Shown here piece after piece: positions 1-9,875 of a stretch of DNA of 59,953 bases. Source of the stretch: Colwellia sp. (GTDB taxonomy: Bacteria; Pseudomonadota; Gammaproteobacteria; Enterobacterales; Alteromonadaceae); NCBI GenBank assembly GCA_013215385.1, contig JABSOY010000025.1, forward strand, positions 1-59,953, given 5' to 3'. Below the pieces are notes generated by a model. It was not told the origin of the DNA. It saw only the letters and a list, made by a program, of their open reading frames with translations, and searched no databases. The stretch's first letter is position 1. Each line of letters starts with the position of its first letter. The position numbers and the translations under genes were made by a program.

Positions 1-168
1 TTAGATGATAATGGCATTAAATACAGATTAACAAATGCGAAAATGCAGCGCGGTAGAAAAGAGCTTGACGCTATAGGGGCTCGCTCTGTACCAGCCCTTA
101 AAATTGGTAATGAAGTAATGATTGGCTGGAATCTAACAAATTTTAAGAAACTCTATGCCGAAGGTTAA
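1..168 (+). CDS. Glutaredoxin-like protein, C-terminal part
   Basis: The window opens inside a plus-strand gene; the last 55 codons are present and end at a TAA. The readable part carries SVPALKIGNEVMIGWN, which matches the cis-proline (VPxxxIG) segment and the final GWN of glutaredoxin and thioredoxin-fold proteins. The usual CxxC would lie upstream, outside the window, so activity cannot be judged. In known families this segment binds glutathione or the substrate cysteine. Followed by 377 bp without a gene. The family call rests on this short motif only. Confidence 0.6.
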   Translation, partial: LDDNGIKYRLTNAKMQRGRKELDAIGARSVPALKIGNEVMIGWNLTNFKKLYAEG

Positions 169-545
169 TAAACAGAATGATCTACTTAGATAATTGAGCA
201 ACCAATCGGCACGGAGTTATTGATTACTCAATTTCGAGTGGATAACAAAATATTGAGGAGCAGAGCATCATATAATCCGCCCCTTAGCATTATCTCGCCA
301 AAATATGATCAGTATTGCAATGGTATTAGTTAATGCTCAGGAGATATTTGTATAAATATTCAGCTTAGTCTTGTTAAGTAGCCGCTTTAGTTTTGAGTGA
401 GTGTCCTTGTTATTTTAACATTTGCCATAAGGTTTAGAAGGTTATGGCTTGAAAACCATGCCATTTTCAACGTTACAAAAATAAAAAGCCTGTTTGATTA
501 CTCAAAGCAGACTTTTTATTATGTTATTGATTTAACCAATCATTT
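169..545. other. Intergenic region, no gene seen
   Basis: No convincing open frame. The only structure recognised is the terminator hairpin near its right end (483-519). The rest is AT-rich sequence with stops in all frames. Confidence 0.5.
483..519 (-). terminator. Rho-independent terminator of the dipeptidase gene
   Basis: Imperfect inverted repeat (AAGCCTGTTTGA against TCAAAGCAGACTT, loop TTAC) flanked by A-runs on the left and T-runs on the right, so it could work in both directions. It lies 27 bp past the stop of the minus-strand dipeptidase gene. Confidence 0.6.
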
Positions 546-1841
546 TTATTGAGTTTTTGCTTGAATTTCCTTGGCAACTTTTTGCACATCATCAAGTACT
601 CGTAATAAATTTTCACCCCAAAGTTTTTCAATGTCTTGTGCATTATAACCACGTTTTACCAGCTCTAATGTGACATTAAATGTTTCAGAAGCATCATTCC
701 AGCCATTGATACCGCCGCCGCCATCAAAATCAGAGCTGATCCCGACATGACCAATACCGATAAGTTTTACGATGTAATCAATGTGGTCGACAAAATCGCT
801 AACGTTAACTTGTTCAATCGTATCACTGATCGCATCAATCTCCGATTGTGCTTGTACGCTAATTGCATCATATAAATCCCAATATTCATCTAACTTATCC
901 GCGGATAATGCTTTTCTATCTTTTTTAGTTAAAATCTTTGCCCCTTGCGCTAAAGCAAATTTTTGGTAAATATCAAATTTAACTTTGGCAAAGTTTTTAG
1001 ATTTTTCGCCATCAATATAAGAACGGAATGCAACGGTTTGTACCACTCCTCCGTTCTCCTTAAGGGCAAGTAGCTCTTCATCATCAAGGTTTCTACTGTG
1101 ATCATACATTGCTCGACTGGCAGAATGAGAGGCGATAACCGGGGCTTTTGATAATGCCATCATCTGCATATTAGCGGCTTTTGATGGATGAGAAATATCG
1201 ACCATAATGCCCCATTTGTTCATCTCAACCAGCACTTGTTTTCCTAAATCACTTAAACCGTTATGAAGCCATTGCTTATCTTTATCACCAGTATTTGAAT
1301 CACTCAATTGGCTATGACCATTGTGTGCTAATGACATATATCGAGCGCCAAGGTCGTAGAATTTTTTTACATTAGAGATATCAGTACCGATAGGGTAACC
1401 ATTTTCAACACCTATCATCGCGACTTTTTTACCACTTTTTAAAATACGGCGAACATCATCAGAAGAGAGCGCTAATTCAATTTGATCGGGGGCGATTTCT
1501 TTGGTTAAACGATGAATGGAGTTAAATTTCTCCATTGCCTTTTTATGTGCATTAGTAAAGCCGGCTTCGTTAAGCTCACCTTGACCGGTATAAACAATTA
1601 ACCATGAAACATCTAATCCACCTTCTTTCATTTTAGGGAGATTAACTTGGCTTTTTAAGCGCATGGTATAGTTTTTATCTTCAACAAAGTTAGCGTTGCT
1701 AAAATCATTGTGGGTATCGAGCACGATGGCCTTTTGATGAATAATTTTTGCTTGTTCTTCTAAAGATAATGTTGATGTGTCATTGAAACAGCCAGATAAA
1801 GCAAATGTGGCTAAGGTGATAAGAGATAATTTAAACGTCAT
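546..1841 (-). CDS. Membrane dipeptidase, M19 family, lipoprotein
   Basis: 431 residues. An N-terminal lipoprotein signal ends in the lipobox LSGC (Cys18), so the mature protein should be anchored in the outer or inner membrane facing the periplasm. M19 (renal dipeptidase) zinc-site motifs appear in order: THND (His44, Asp46), GVENG (Glu146), DISHPS (His218) and ASHS (His239), followed by SSDFDGG. The family hydrolyses dipeptides, including those with a C-terminal D-residue, using a binuclear zinc centre. An AAGGA ribosome site sits six bases before the ATG. It is a single gene with its own terminator; no operon partner is visible. The substrate cannot be read from the sequence. Confidence 0.9.
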   Translation of the reverse strand: MTFKLSLITLATFALSGCFNDTSTLSLEEQAKIIHQKAIVLDTHNDFSNANFVEDKNYTMRLKSQVNLPKMKEGGLDVSWLIVYTGQGELNEAGFTNAHKKAMEKFNSIHRLTKEIAPDQIELALSSDDVRRILKSGKKVAMIGVENGYPIGTDISNVKKFYDLGARYMSLAHNGHSQLSDSNTGDKDKQWLHNGLSDLGKQVLVEMNKWGIMVDISHPSKAANMQMMALSKAPVIASHSASRAMYDHSRNLDDEELLALKENGGVVQTVAFRSYIDGEKSKNFAKVKFDIYQKFALAQGAKILTKKDRKALSADKLDEYWDLYDAISVQAQSEIDAISDTIEQVNVSDFVDHIDYIVKLIGIGHVGISSDFDGGGGINGWNDASETFNVTLELVKRGYNAQDIEKLWGENLLRVLDDVQKVAKEIQAKTQ

Positions 1842-2256
1842 GTGTTGTCCTTATTATTTTTGTTTTTTCGTTATCATTTTAATGAGTTTATGATGTTGAT
1901 TAAATATTTTCAGTAATTTGCGACGAAATAATTGTTTATAAAGATTGATTGATAAATTAAATTTCAATTAATTTCAACCTTTTCGCAAAAGTAACGTATT
2001 AATAACTTAAGTTTCTGGGTTCACTTTTATCCAATAAAAGTGAAGCTTACCTCACTCTATCCGCTCTTGGCGTAGGTGAACTATCCATTTACATGACTTG
2101 TGAAAAAATCAATCGCCGTTCGTTAAATTAGCCATTTTATTTACTGCCAAAGCAATGATGGCTGTAAATAAGCCCTAGAATTTACTGGCAAAGTTCAGTC
2201 AATTAAGATTTGTTCTAATGCAGGTGATCCACCAAACATTGTTTAATTAGACACCT
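1842..2256. other. Intergenic region with one small perfect hairpin
   Basis: No gene seen. At 2021-2043 there is a perfect 10-bp inverted repeat, TCACTTTTAT-CCA-ATAAAAGTGA. It has no T-run and lies more than 200 bp past the end of the A2M gene (which ends at 2257 on the minus strand). Promoter elements for the dipeptidase gene probably lie at 1850-1950 but no convincing pair was identified. Confidence 0.4.
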
Positions 2257-5200
2257 TTATTGCGTCACTTTTACTTTACTAGCGTTTGTTAGGCCAAAAA
2301 CATCACTGCGATACATTGCTTCAGCCTTCGCTGGAGCAATGTTGAACTCCCCTACATGGCGGACACGGCTGTAATACGATATTTTACGTTCACCTTTAGC
2401 AAGGTGTCTTAAATACCAGTAGGCTTTACCTTCACGAATTTCAATGCGAGTATGTGAATGCCAGTCTCTTCCTAATTCTTCTATATAGAGCTGATTCTGA
2501 TTACCCAATGCAGGGTTAATTGCTTCAAAGCCACCCGCGATTGAGTCTGTTATTGCTATATGCTCGCGATCTAAAGGTGAATTAATGGTTATTGTTGTTT
2601 TTACAATGTCACTCACATTAAGCGGTGTTTTAGCAGTTACCTGATGCCATTTATCGCTCTTTTGCACATACAAGTCTCTGGTTACAGCTATGCCAGCTGA
2701 GACAGAGTTTACGTCTTGAAGCTGTTGCTGATAACTCATTCTTAGCCAATGGTTACTGCCTTTATTAACCTCGTAATTAAGTAGTGAGTCAGAGTTTGTA
2801 AACTTAATAGCAGTAAACGAGGAATTACCTGATTTACCGTCTTTTAAGGCGTAACTACACACTGCATTGGCGAAAGTAGAGCCAAACTGACCATTTTGCT
2901 GCTGTTGTAAAATTACTTCTGATAATAAACTTTCTCGTTGTTTAGAATCTTGGTTAAAGGCTAAAGCGGCTAAACACTTCTCACTATTCTGGTTAAATAC
3001 GTTGTTATTAGGATCAACATAACGGTCACTACTGAGATGTGTTATGTCATTTTCATACAAGCTTGATGCTGCACCTAACGCTTTAAGTGCCAATGCCTGC
3101 AACACAGTAGCTTGTGCATTACTCTTACCAAGCTTTTGTCTAATAGATAATGCTTGTTCTAAGTTGATATCTTTATTTTGTGCTAATGCAAATAAAGCCA
3201 TACTTTGTGTTTGAGCATCTATATTAAAATAGTGAGCGTATTCATCACCTGCAATAATTTTCTCCATTAGCTCTTTCATTTTTTCTCTATCTATCTCAAT
3301 GGGTGTTGAGCTATCGGCTAGCCAACTATGAGCTAAATAGGTATAGGCTGTAAGGAATGGGTCAGCTTTCATATATGGAAAATAGGTGAACATATCAAAG
3401 TAACTTCTGTACTTATGTTTTTGCCCAATTAAATGTTTGAACTTACCTTCGCCTTCAGGCCACGCTGTACTCGAAACAGGGTTAAATTGGTAACTTATCG
3501 CTCTAGAAACAGTTTGCTCCCAGCATTGGTGCGGGTAAATTTTGTCAGAATTAGATAATGCATTCCAGTCAGGAAATAATTGACCGGTTTGCATTTGAGT
3601 AAGTTGGATGCTGCCAGAGATAACGTTATTTGGCCCGATAACTTTACCAGCACTACTCTCTTCTACTAACCAAGTTTTTTGCTGGTTAAATAGCCCTTCA
3701 AGCACATTAATTTCATGGTAGGTAGCAAAGTCTGGCTGTATTTCACTTGTTAACATCAGAACATGTTTACCCGTTGTTAACTCAGGCAATGTAATGTTGG
3801 CTCTTTGGTATTCATCACCATTTAACTGCACATCAATGGTATTTATCTTTTTGCCATCAACCCAAAGGTGCAATTCATCAGTAACCTTTGTTGTTCCTTT
3901 ATTTATTTGTGTAACAGCAAAACTGGCTTTATCAATATTAAATACGGAGCTAGGTGCATCAAAAAAGTACTCTACGTCTCTAACGGTTGAAATAGAAGTC
4001 GAGTCAATTGCCATAGTTTGTGCTGTAGCGGTTAACGCAAATAGTTTCCAACGCCCTATCAATTGAGGCAGTTTAACTTTTACTTTTTGTACTGTGTTAG
4101 CCTTTAATTTAACCGTATCTAACCAAACGGATTGGGCGAAATCTAATTTACTTTTTTGGTCACCTCTCCCCCCTGAATCAGCCATATTAAAAGACAGGCC
4201 TCCTCCTGTAGCAAGCCGATTACGCATTTGAGCTGCAGATTTATATAGTTTTGATTCTTTATCTTCACCAAAAATGGAGTCTAATATCAGGTGGTTGGTT
4301 AGCACATCAAAGCTTAATTCATCTTCAAATGCATAATCCGAGGTTAACCTTTTATAATAATCATAATTTTCCTCTTCAATCCTCATTAGAGGTAATAATG
4401 CTTCGTTGACTAACCAAATTTGGCTTTCTGCATCGACATTAGCAGTAATCGTCAATGTTACTTCTGATCCCGCTTTAACTTCTTTACTGTCCAATAACAC
4501 CTTGACCTCAGGAAGGTCATTTTTTGATTCAACCGTAATTAATTCACTTGTTGTAAGAAAGCGCTGGGAGCCTAACAATTCCTTAATTAAATTTTGTGGC
4601 AATGGTGGTTGTGAATAACCAGATTGAATATTTTCATTTAAAAGCTGAAGTTTAGTCAGTTCATTAGCTACTTTTCTATCAACAGCTAAGGATGCGTACA
4701 CTCTGGCATAAGGTAACCAACTAGCGTCTACAGCAAGCTCAATCGTATTTATTCCTTCTTCAATGTCTTGTTGCCATACCTTTTTAATATTTCCTGCTTG
4801 AATAATAAAATTAGCTTTACCTGCTAACGAAGAGGTTAATTCTAATTTAGCTATATCACCTACAAAAACTGAATTGAGTTTAGCTTTGATCTCAAACTTT
4901 TCTTTAAGATCTAATGGATTGTTTTGCCTGATTATTCCTGTGTAATAGTCGCGATACCAAGCGTAGTTTGCCGCGCCACTTTTAATAACTAAACTTATAG
5001 CCTCATTTTCTATATCGATCTTACATGTATTGGGTAACGTTTTTAGTTTACAGGAGGTAAACAATTGCTGAGGTTGGTTTCTTTTACTCGTTTTAATAAA
5101 TGCTTCGATGTTTACTTCGATATTCGAAAGCTCTTTACCTTTTTGGTTCACAGCAATTACATGGAGATTTTTCGTTTTTTCGTCAAACTTGGTACCAATG

Positions 5201-7647
5201 TAATGCTGACGAGAAAAGTAAACTATCTCTGAGTCTTTAGCTTGTGTCTCACCATCATCTGACAATATTTCTGTGGTTAATATAACCTTGCCATAGGGAA
5301 CCGTTGATTCCAGTGTTTCACTAACAAAAGTGTAGTTTCCTTGGTCATCTAACTTGGCTTCTACTGTCTTTAATGATTCTTTATCATTTTCATTGTTATT
5401 AAAATCATCCCAAGAGTTAAATTCATATTCGTTTGGCCAAGCTTCAGGTGTTTTATAGTTTCTACGAATATTCGCGCGAATCTTCACTTTGGCATTTTGA
5501 AGTGCAATTCCATTCATTCTCCTAGCCGAGACCTTAGCTTCAAATGACCGATGGATTTTGACTATTGCTGGTAACTGCACAAATTGCTCAAATTCTGGTG
5601 GTGTAAATTCCGCAACCATAAAGTGACCAACCGTTTCTCCTGCCCCTGTGCGCTTGTCTGTTAAATGAATGCGGTAATAGCCCATCGGTGTATCTTGGGC
5701 TAAGTCATATTTTGTATTAGAAAAACCTTGGGCTGTACTTGTAGTCATCTGTAAGGGCGCTGTTTTATTCTGCTCTGGTAGCAGTAGCTCTACTTTAAAG
5801 TTACTTAAATCTGTAACAGGCACCAAGCCATTATTACTTCTACTTCTTGCAATTAAGCCTATTCTTACCTGCTCACCTGGTTGATAAATTGGCTGAGCTG
5901 ACCAAGCAAATATGTTTTGGGTGTTTCTAATGGCATTGTTTACCGATGGAAGTTTTATAGCGGAAACTTTGTTAGCTAGCTGTGTCCATATCCAACATGC
6001 TTGCTGACGATGTTCTTGATAAATTTCTTGCCATTGCTTCGATTTAATCCAAAGTGTGCCATCTTTTTTAGTAGACCCAATGACCATTGCTTCTGTTTGG
6101 CCTTCACAGACTAACAAAGCCTCAACGTTAGCAATCGGTTTTGCTTGCCAGTCAACAATTTGTAAGAGTAGATCTTGATGATGCCAAATAGCTACGTTGT
6201 GATCAGCCGATTGAGCCATAAAGCTTTTAGTTTGTAGTGATAATTCTTGTGGTCCAAAATGAGCTGAACTGATTCCATTCAATTTAACATGCACTAACCC
6301 TCTTTTAGAGGATAGATGTTGTCGAAAATCAATGGGCTGTTCACTCATTTTTTTTATCGTCGCCGCTGTTGGTTTAAGTATGTTTTCGTCGCTAGTCGAT
6401 AAGTTACCATTTAGAAAGGAAAGCAGTTCTTCATGGGTATTTATTGGGGTAAGTTCTTGATGGATCTCATCAACATTTCTGCGCAATATTGATGGCAAGC
6501 CATTTCTATCCGTCTCAACGAAAGTGCCAAATGAGTCATCGAAATGCCACTGAGGTGTCGCTGCTTGTGTCTTAAATATTACTCTTTCAGGCTTATTTAT
6601 TAACTTACCTGTCATTGATTTTATTTTGCCTAAATCTAATTCATACGACGTATCACCGTTTAAATAAAACATGTGATAGTACATACGCTTTTCTCTTGTT
6701 ATACGGCCTACTTTGTAGTTTGAGCCGATTAACCAATCTACTTGGTTATCGGGATTAAAATGAGGATTTGAGTCGTTTTCCCTATCATCAGCAGGCATTG
6801 AAAATTTAAGAGAAACCTTCTCAGGAGCACATGGCAATATGCCATTTTCTAATAAATCAACATTTTCAAAGCGCTTTGTATAGTCATCACTCTCACAGGC
6901 AAAGCCGTGGAATGTGAATTTTGTACTAAACCAAAAACCGCTTAACACAGCTTCATCTTGTAAGCTTATTTGCGAATTACTAGCTTGAAAGCCTTTAGGC
7001 AAAACAATTTCGTAATAACCCTCAGGCAATGACTTAATGCCCTTATCTACCGAGATTTTTAGCTCACCTTTACGGTACTTGTTGGTAGCAGCAACAACAT
7101 TTAATTCTTTATATCTGCCATTTGGAAGTTTTAACGACAATGCTTCATCTAAAGCTTTTACTGAGATGTTAGTATGGGTGTTATCAAACACAGTAATTGA
7201 GCTAGGAAATTGGCCATTGTCACCTTCATAGTCAATTCTTACTGGTGGTACCGGAGTACTTATACTGACAGTCTTACTCTTTGATAAATTAATACCTAAA
7301 GCATTAAAAGATTTATTTATCACTATCTCATATTTACTTAAGTACTTTAAACGCTCGTTAAGCTCACAAGCGATTTGATTTAACGTAACAAAACGCCATG
7401 TACAGCTTTTATCTAAGCCACTTGAAATCGAAACAGCGTTAATTTGATTATTGCTAGGTACTGCACCGATTACCGCTACATTTTGATTGAAGGTAAAGAC
7501 TATTTGCTTAATGGCTTCTTTTTTAGAGGTATCAAAACTAATTTTTTGGACTAAAAGCGGCTTAGCGTTTGAATTTTCATCGCTGCTTTCACTAGCGCAG
7601 TTGATGAGCATAATGCTGGTGACAAAAATGAGTAGGTATTTTAGCAT
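2257..7647 (-). CDS. Alpha-2-macroglobulin family lipoprotein
   Basis: 1796 residues, longer than enterobacterial YfhM/YfaS-type proteins (about 1500-1650). A lipoprotein signal ends at LINC (Cys17). The large middle part reads as MG/bait-like beta domains, including the MG2-like stretch with PGEQVRIGLIARS. The thioester motif CWEQ is intact with Cys1375, followed by an alpha-helical thioester domain and a C-terminal macroglobulin-like domain. Bacterial A2Ms trap proteases in the periplasm through the Cys-Gln thioester. The usual partner gene pbpC (penicillin-binding protein 1C) is not next to it. The start is supported by AAGG eight bases upstream. The HExxH protein gene lies 78 bp upstream on the same strand, so the two may be cotranscribed. 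Confidence 0.9.
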   Translation of the reverse strand: MLKYLLIFVTSIMLINCASESSDENSNAKPLLVQKISFDTSKKEAIKQIVFTFNQNVAVIGAVPSNNQINAVSISSGLDKSCTWRFVTLNQIACELNERLKYLSKYEIVINKSFNALGINLSKSKTVSISTPVPPVRIDYEGDNGQFPSSITVFDNTHTNISVKALDEALSLKLPNGRYKELNVVAATNKYRKGELKISVDKGIKSLPEGYYEIVLPKGFQASNSQISLQDEAVLSGFWFSTKFTFHGFACESDDYTKRFENVDLLENGILPCAPEKVSLKFSMPADDRENDSNPHFNPDNQVDWLIGSNYKVGRITREKRMYYHMFYLNGDTSYELDLGKIKSMTGKLINKPERVIFKTQAATPQWHFDDSFGTFVETDRNGLPSILRRNVDEIHQELTPINTHEELLSFLNGNLSTSDENILKPTAATIKKMSEQPIDFRQHLSSKRGLVHVKLNGISSAHFGPQELSLQTKSFMAQSADHNVAIWHHQDLLLQIVDWQAKPIANVEALLVCEGQTEAMVIGSTKKDGTLWIKSKQWQEIYQEHRQQACWIWTQLANKVSAIKLPSVNNAIRNTQNIFAWSAQPIYQPGEQVRIGLIARSRSNNGLVPVTDLSNFKVELLLPEQNKTAPLQMTTSTAQGFSNTKYDLAQDTPMGYYRIHLTDKRTGAGETVGHFMVAEFTPPEFEQFVQLPAIVKIHRSFEAKVSARRMNGIALQNAKVKIRANIRRNYKTPEAWPNEYEFNSWDDFNNNENDKESLKTVEAKLDDQGNYTFVSETLESTVPYGKVILTTEILSDDGETQAKDSEIVYFSRQHYIGTKFDEKTKNLHVIAVNQKGKELSNIEVNIEAFIKTSKRNQPQQLFTSCKLKTLPNTCKIDIENEAISLVIKSGAANYAWYRDYYTGIIRQNNPLDLKEKFEIKAKLNSVFVGDIAKLELTSSLAGKANFIIQAGNIKKVWQQDIEEGINTIELAVDASWLPYARVYASLAVDRKVANELTKLQLLNENIQSGYSQPPLPQNLIKELLGSQRFLTTSELITVESKNDLPEVKVLLDSKEVKAGSEVTLTITANVDAESQIWLVNEALLPLMRIEEENYDYYKRLTSDYAFEDELSFDVLTNHLILDSIFGEDKESKLYKSAAQMRNRLATGGGLSFNMADSGGRGDQKSKLDFAQSVWLDTVKLKANTVQKVKVKLPQLIGRWKLFALTATAQTMAIDSTSISTVRDVEYFFDAPSSVFNIDKASFAVTQINKGTTKVTDELHLWVDGKKINTIDVQLNGDEYQRANITLPELTTGKHVLMLTSEIQPDFATYHEINVLEGLFNQQKTWLVEESSAGKVIGPNNVISGSIQLTQMQTGQLFPDWNALSNSDKIYPHQCWEQTVSRAISYQFNPVSSTAWPEGEGKFKHLIGQKHKYRSYFDMFTYFPYMKADPFLTAYTYLAHSWLADSSTPIEIDREKMKELMEKIIAGDEYAHYFNIDAQTQSMALFALAQNKDINLEQALSIRQKLGKSNAQATVLQALALKALGAASSLYENDITHLSSDRYVDPNNNVFNQNSEKCLAALAFNQDSKQRESLLSEVILQQQQNGQFGSTFANAVCSYALKDGKSGNSSFTAIKFTNSDSLLNYEVNKGSNHWLRMSYQQQLQDVNSVSAGIAVTRDLYVQKSDKWHQVTAKTPLNVSDIVKTTITINSPLDREHIAITDSIAGGFEAINPALGNQNQLYIEELGRDWHSHTRIEIREGKAYWYLRHLAKGERKISYYSRVRHVGEFNIAPAKAEAMYRSDVFGLTNASKVKVTQ

Positions 7648-7725
7648 TGGGAGCCTTTCTTCTTTTTATTGGGGAATACTATCTAAACGACTGACCTGAT
7701 GATTAGGGGTTATTTTTATTTTATT

Positions 7726-8535
7726 TTATTCATTTGAATTATTCGTAACATCAGAAGGTATGACAAACTCAACAGCTTTAAGGTTTTCAATAATATCTGT
7801 CTTACACACTTCTTTATGAGCTTTCTTTAATAGCTTCTTTAAATGAGGTTTTAAATAACTAGTGGCCGATTCGATTGAAAAGCCCTTTAATTCAAGAAAT
7901 ATCGCGAGAGCATAAACATGTTCACTTTCCGATAAATAGCCGCTTCTACTAGACTTCCAGCCTTGGGAGTCAGAGTCAGTAAATTGGCTAAAGCTAAAGG
8001 CAGAATTAGCCATAAAGACACCAAAGCCAAGAAATGTAGCGGCAATGTCTGTAGCAAACTCCCAATTTTCCCAGCCTCCAGGCGGTTGTTCTTTTGAAGT
8101 CGCGGTAAGATAATGCGATAACTCATGTGCAAACGTTGCAATCAATTGAATAGGTTGCGAAGTTAGCGCTGGGTTGTAGGTAATGATCACTTCGTTTTGT
8201 TCAGTTGCCTGAAAAGTACCTTGCGGACTAGTCGGCGCATTTTGAATAGCAAGGCTTGGTGCGACTATCGGATTTGCATCTTCGTCTTGAACCACGAGTT
8301 TACACGTCCAATTTTCAAGCCCGGCATGCTTTTTAACAGCATCAAATGTTTCAGCGGCTACACCTTCGGGGCTATTAACCTTAGAGGGAAAATATTCTTT
8401 GCTAGGTAAAACTAAATCTGTTGTTTTATAGAAATCATCTCCACCGAAATTCTTTAAAAGCCATTTAAAGGTAGCAAGCTGAAACTCAATATCAGATGGG
8501 GATAATAGTGGTTTTGATTTGAAAAAATTGAGCAT
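7726..8535 (-). CDS. Conserved protein with HExxH zinc-protease-like motif
   Basis: 269 residues, no signal peptide or membrane segment. The central FAHELSHYL gives an HELSH zincin motif, followed about 20 residues later by ENWEFATDIAATFLGFG, which could supply the third ligand (Glu or Asp) in a conserved helix. I recognise it as an uncharacterised proteobacterial family; no substrate is known to me. It is the gene immediately upstream of the A2M gene in the same orientation (78-bp gap), so cotranscription is possible. Whether it is an active peptidase is inference. The ribosome site before the ATG is weak. Confidence 0.7.
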   Translation of the reverse strand: MLNFFKSKPLLSPSDIEFQLATFKWLLKNFGGDDFYKTTDLVLPSKEYFPSKVNSPEGVAAETFDAVKKHAGLENWTCKLVVQDEDANPIVAPSLAIQNAPTSPQGTFQATEQNEVIITYNPALTSQPIQLIATFAHELSHYLTATSKEQPPGGWENWEFATDIAATFLGFGVFMANSAFSFSQFTDSDSQGWKSSRSGYLSESEHVYALAIFLELKGFSIESATSYLKPHLKKLLKKAHKEVCKTDIIENLKAVEFVIPSDVTNNSNE

Positions 8536-8696
8536 AAATCTATTTATTTATAAGACGTAAACATTTGATATTAGATTACTTTATTTGTGAACACTTATCA
8601 ATTTATCCTAGAGTGTCAATCAGCATAGTCGCTGTTACATACCAGTGCACAGCCAAGCTCTGAATGAATAGTACTCAAGCTTACCTAAGTATTAAG

Positions 8697-8912
8697 TTAT
8701 TTGCTAAACTCAGCTTTAAGCCGACTTTTATGTTTTTCTTCTATTACGAAGATCGTGTCAGCTCATTGAATGTCTTTTGAATTTACCGTTTTTCTTGAAC
8801 TTGCACTAGTTCCGACTGATCTCACATTGAGTTCAGCGTGCTTGTTAAATATTTGTTCACCTGTAGGACTACGCCACTGGTTTTTACTACAGATGAAGAG
8901 GATGTTTTTCAA
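8697..8912 (-). pseudogene. Decayed protein-tyrosine-phosphatase-like gene
   Basis: Reading the minus strand from a TTG at 8912 gives a 71-codon frame with one internal TGA at codon 50 (8763-8765). It starts LKNILFICSKNQWRSPTGEQ, containing a C-x5-R phosphatase loop (Cys8-Arg14) as in the small predicted tyrosine phosphatases related to COG4551. After the stop the frame continues ADTIFVIEEKHKSRL, matching the 'WADxIFVMEKxHRxxL' part of that family, where the expected Trp codon TGG has become TGA. The last third of the family (about 30-40 residues) is missing. An AAGG lies eight bases before the TTG. It begins 52 bp past the DCC gene, so it probably was the last gene of that operon. Confidence 0.7.
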
Positions 8913-8964
8913 TTAAAACGCCTTAGCGTTCAATATATTTACCGATAAGATTAAGTTTTATTTA

Positions 8965-9405
8965 TCACTTTTCACCTTTAAGAAACCTATGTTCATGCTC
9001 TTTAGTTGGCAACATACAAGTATCGTACTGACCAAATAAATTATAGCGATTAAGGGCAATACGGTCATAAAGCCAATTCCTTATGCCCTTCGGAATAATT
9101 TTAAATAGGTATAATAAACGCCATGGCAGCCCAAGTTTATTCACCACATTTAAAAAAGCGTCACTCTTATTAAAACATTGGTTGCCTTCTACAAGTAGCA
9201 TGGTTTCAACATGGTCAGTTGGCATTTCAAAATGGTTTAATATGTTTTGCCCTTCTGGTGATTGAACGCTGCATAATTTAAAGCGCTGTTGTTTATCAAT
9301 CTTAATGATAAATTGACACCAGGTATTACAAAGCTTGCAGACACCATCAAATAAAATCACACAATCATTTTCACCAATGTTGGGAGGATATTTTGAAACG
9401 GTCAT
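8965..9405 (-). CDS. DCC-family thiol-disulfide oxidoreductase-like protein (DUF393)
   Basis: 146 residues. The N-terminal FDGVCKLCNTW holds the D-x-x-C-x-x-C motif that defines the DCC family, a predicted thioredoxin-fold redox group. The C-terminal NRYNLFGQYDTC also fits the family. Substrates are unknown; a thiol-disulfide role is inferred from the CxxC. Its ATG overlaps the stop of the upstream DoxX-like gene by four bases (ATGA), so translation is coupled. DCC and DoxX-like genes often occur together in bacteria. It is the last intact gene of the minus-strand operon. Confidence 0.85.
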   Translation of the reverse strand: MTVSKYPPNIGENDCVILFDGVCKLCNTWCQFIIKIDKQQRFKLCSVQSPEGQNILNHFEMPTDHVETMLLVEGNQCFNKSDAFLNVVNKLGLPWRLLYLFKIIPKGIRNWLYDRIALNRYNLFGQYDTCMLPTKEHEHRFLKGEK

Positions 9406-9800
9406 ACACTCTCCTTGTTGTTCACATTATCTGACTCATTTTTCAATTCGAGTAATAATATCAAGCTAAAACCAATTAAGGCAATATTAGTGGTAACAGG
9501 ATTAAATGCTTCAACAAGTAAATGAGGCTGCATTAAAGCAACAAAACCTAGTAGACCAGTAAGCCCGATAATATTTAACAAAACAATGACTTTATTGCGG
9601 TAAAACACAAAGAAGAGCACCCCGAAAATAACCTCACCTACCCCTGCTGATTTAGTCACTAAGTAAGAAAGCTCGTTTGATAAACCTAAACTAGCAGTCA
9701 TCACTTTTTCTAATGGCGCTATATGGACAAGTTTTGGAAAAATCCCGTGATATAACCAACTAAAGGAGATTATGAATCGAGCAATTTGTATTGATGACAA
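9402..9800 (-). CDS. DoxX-like small membrane protein
   Basis: 132 residues with about four hydrophobic segments. The N-terminal ARFIISFSWLYHGIFPKL resembles the first helix of DoxX/DoxX-like proteins, small inner-membrane proteins linked in some systems to quinone or thiol redox reactions. Overlaps the DCC gene by four bases and follows the desaturase gene after 75 bp. A second DoxX-like gene lies at the other side of the desaturase in the same operon. Exact function unknown. Confidence 0.7.
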   Translation of the reverse strand: MSSIQIARFIISFSWLYHGIFPKLVHIAPLEKVMTASLGLSNELSYLVTKSAGVGEVIFGVLFFVFYRNKVIVLLNIIGLTGLLGFVALMQPHLLVEAFNPVTTNIALIGFSLILLLELKNESDNVNNKESV

Positions 9801-9875
9801 GGTAGACCTCTTTACATTATGGGCTTTGGTTGAATTACTATTAACGTTACTGACACATTCATATGTAGCGCTTGA

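Noticed and set aside
781-969. Small frames opposite or inside large genes (e.g. 781-969, 3794-4066, 12691-13053, 34108-34458, 35087-35554)
   Set aside because: They lie antisense within well-recognised genes, lack ribosome sites and show no family-like motifs.
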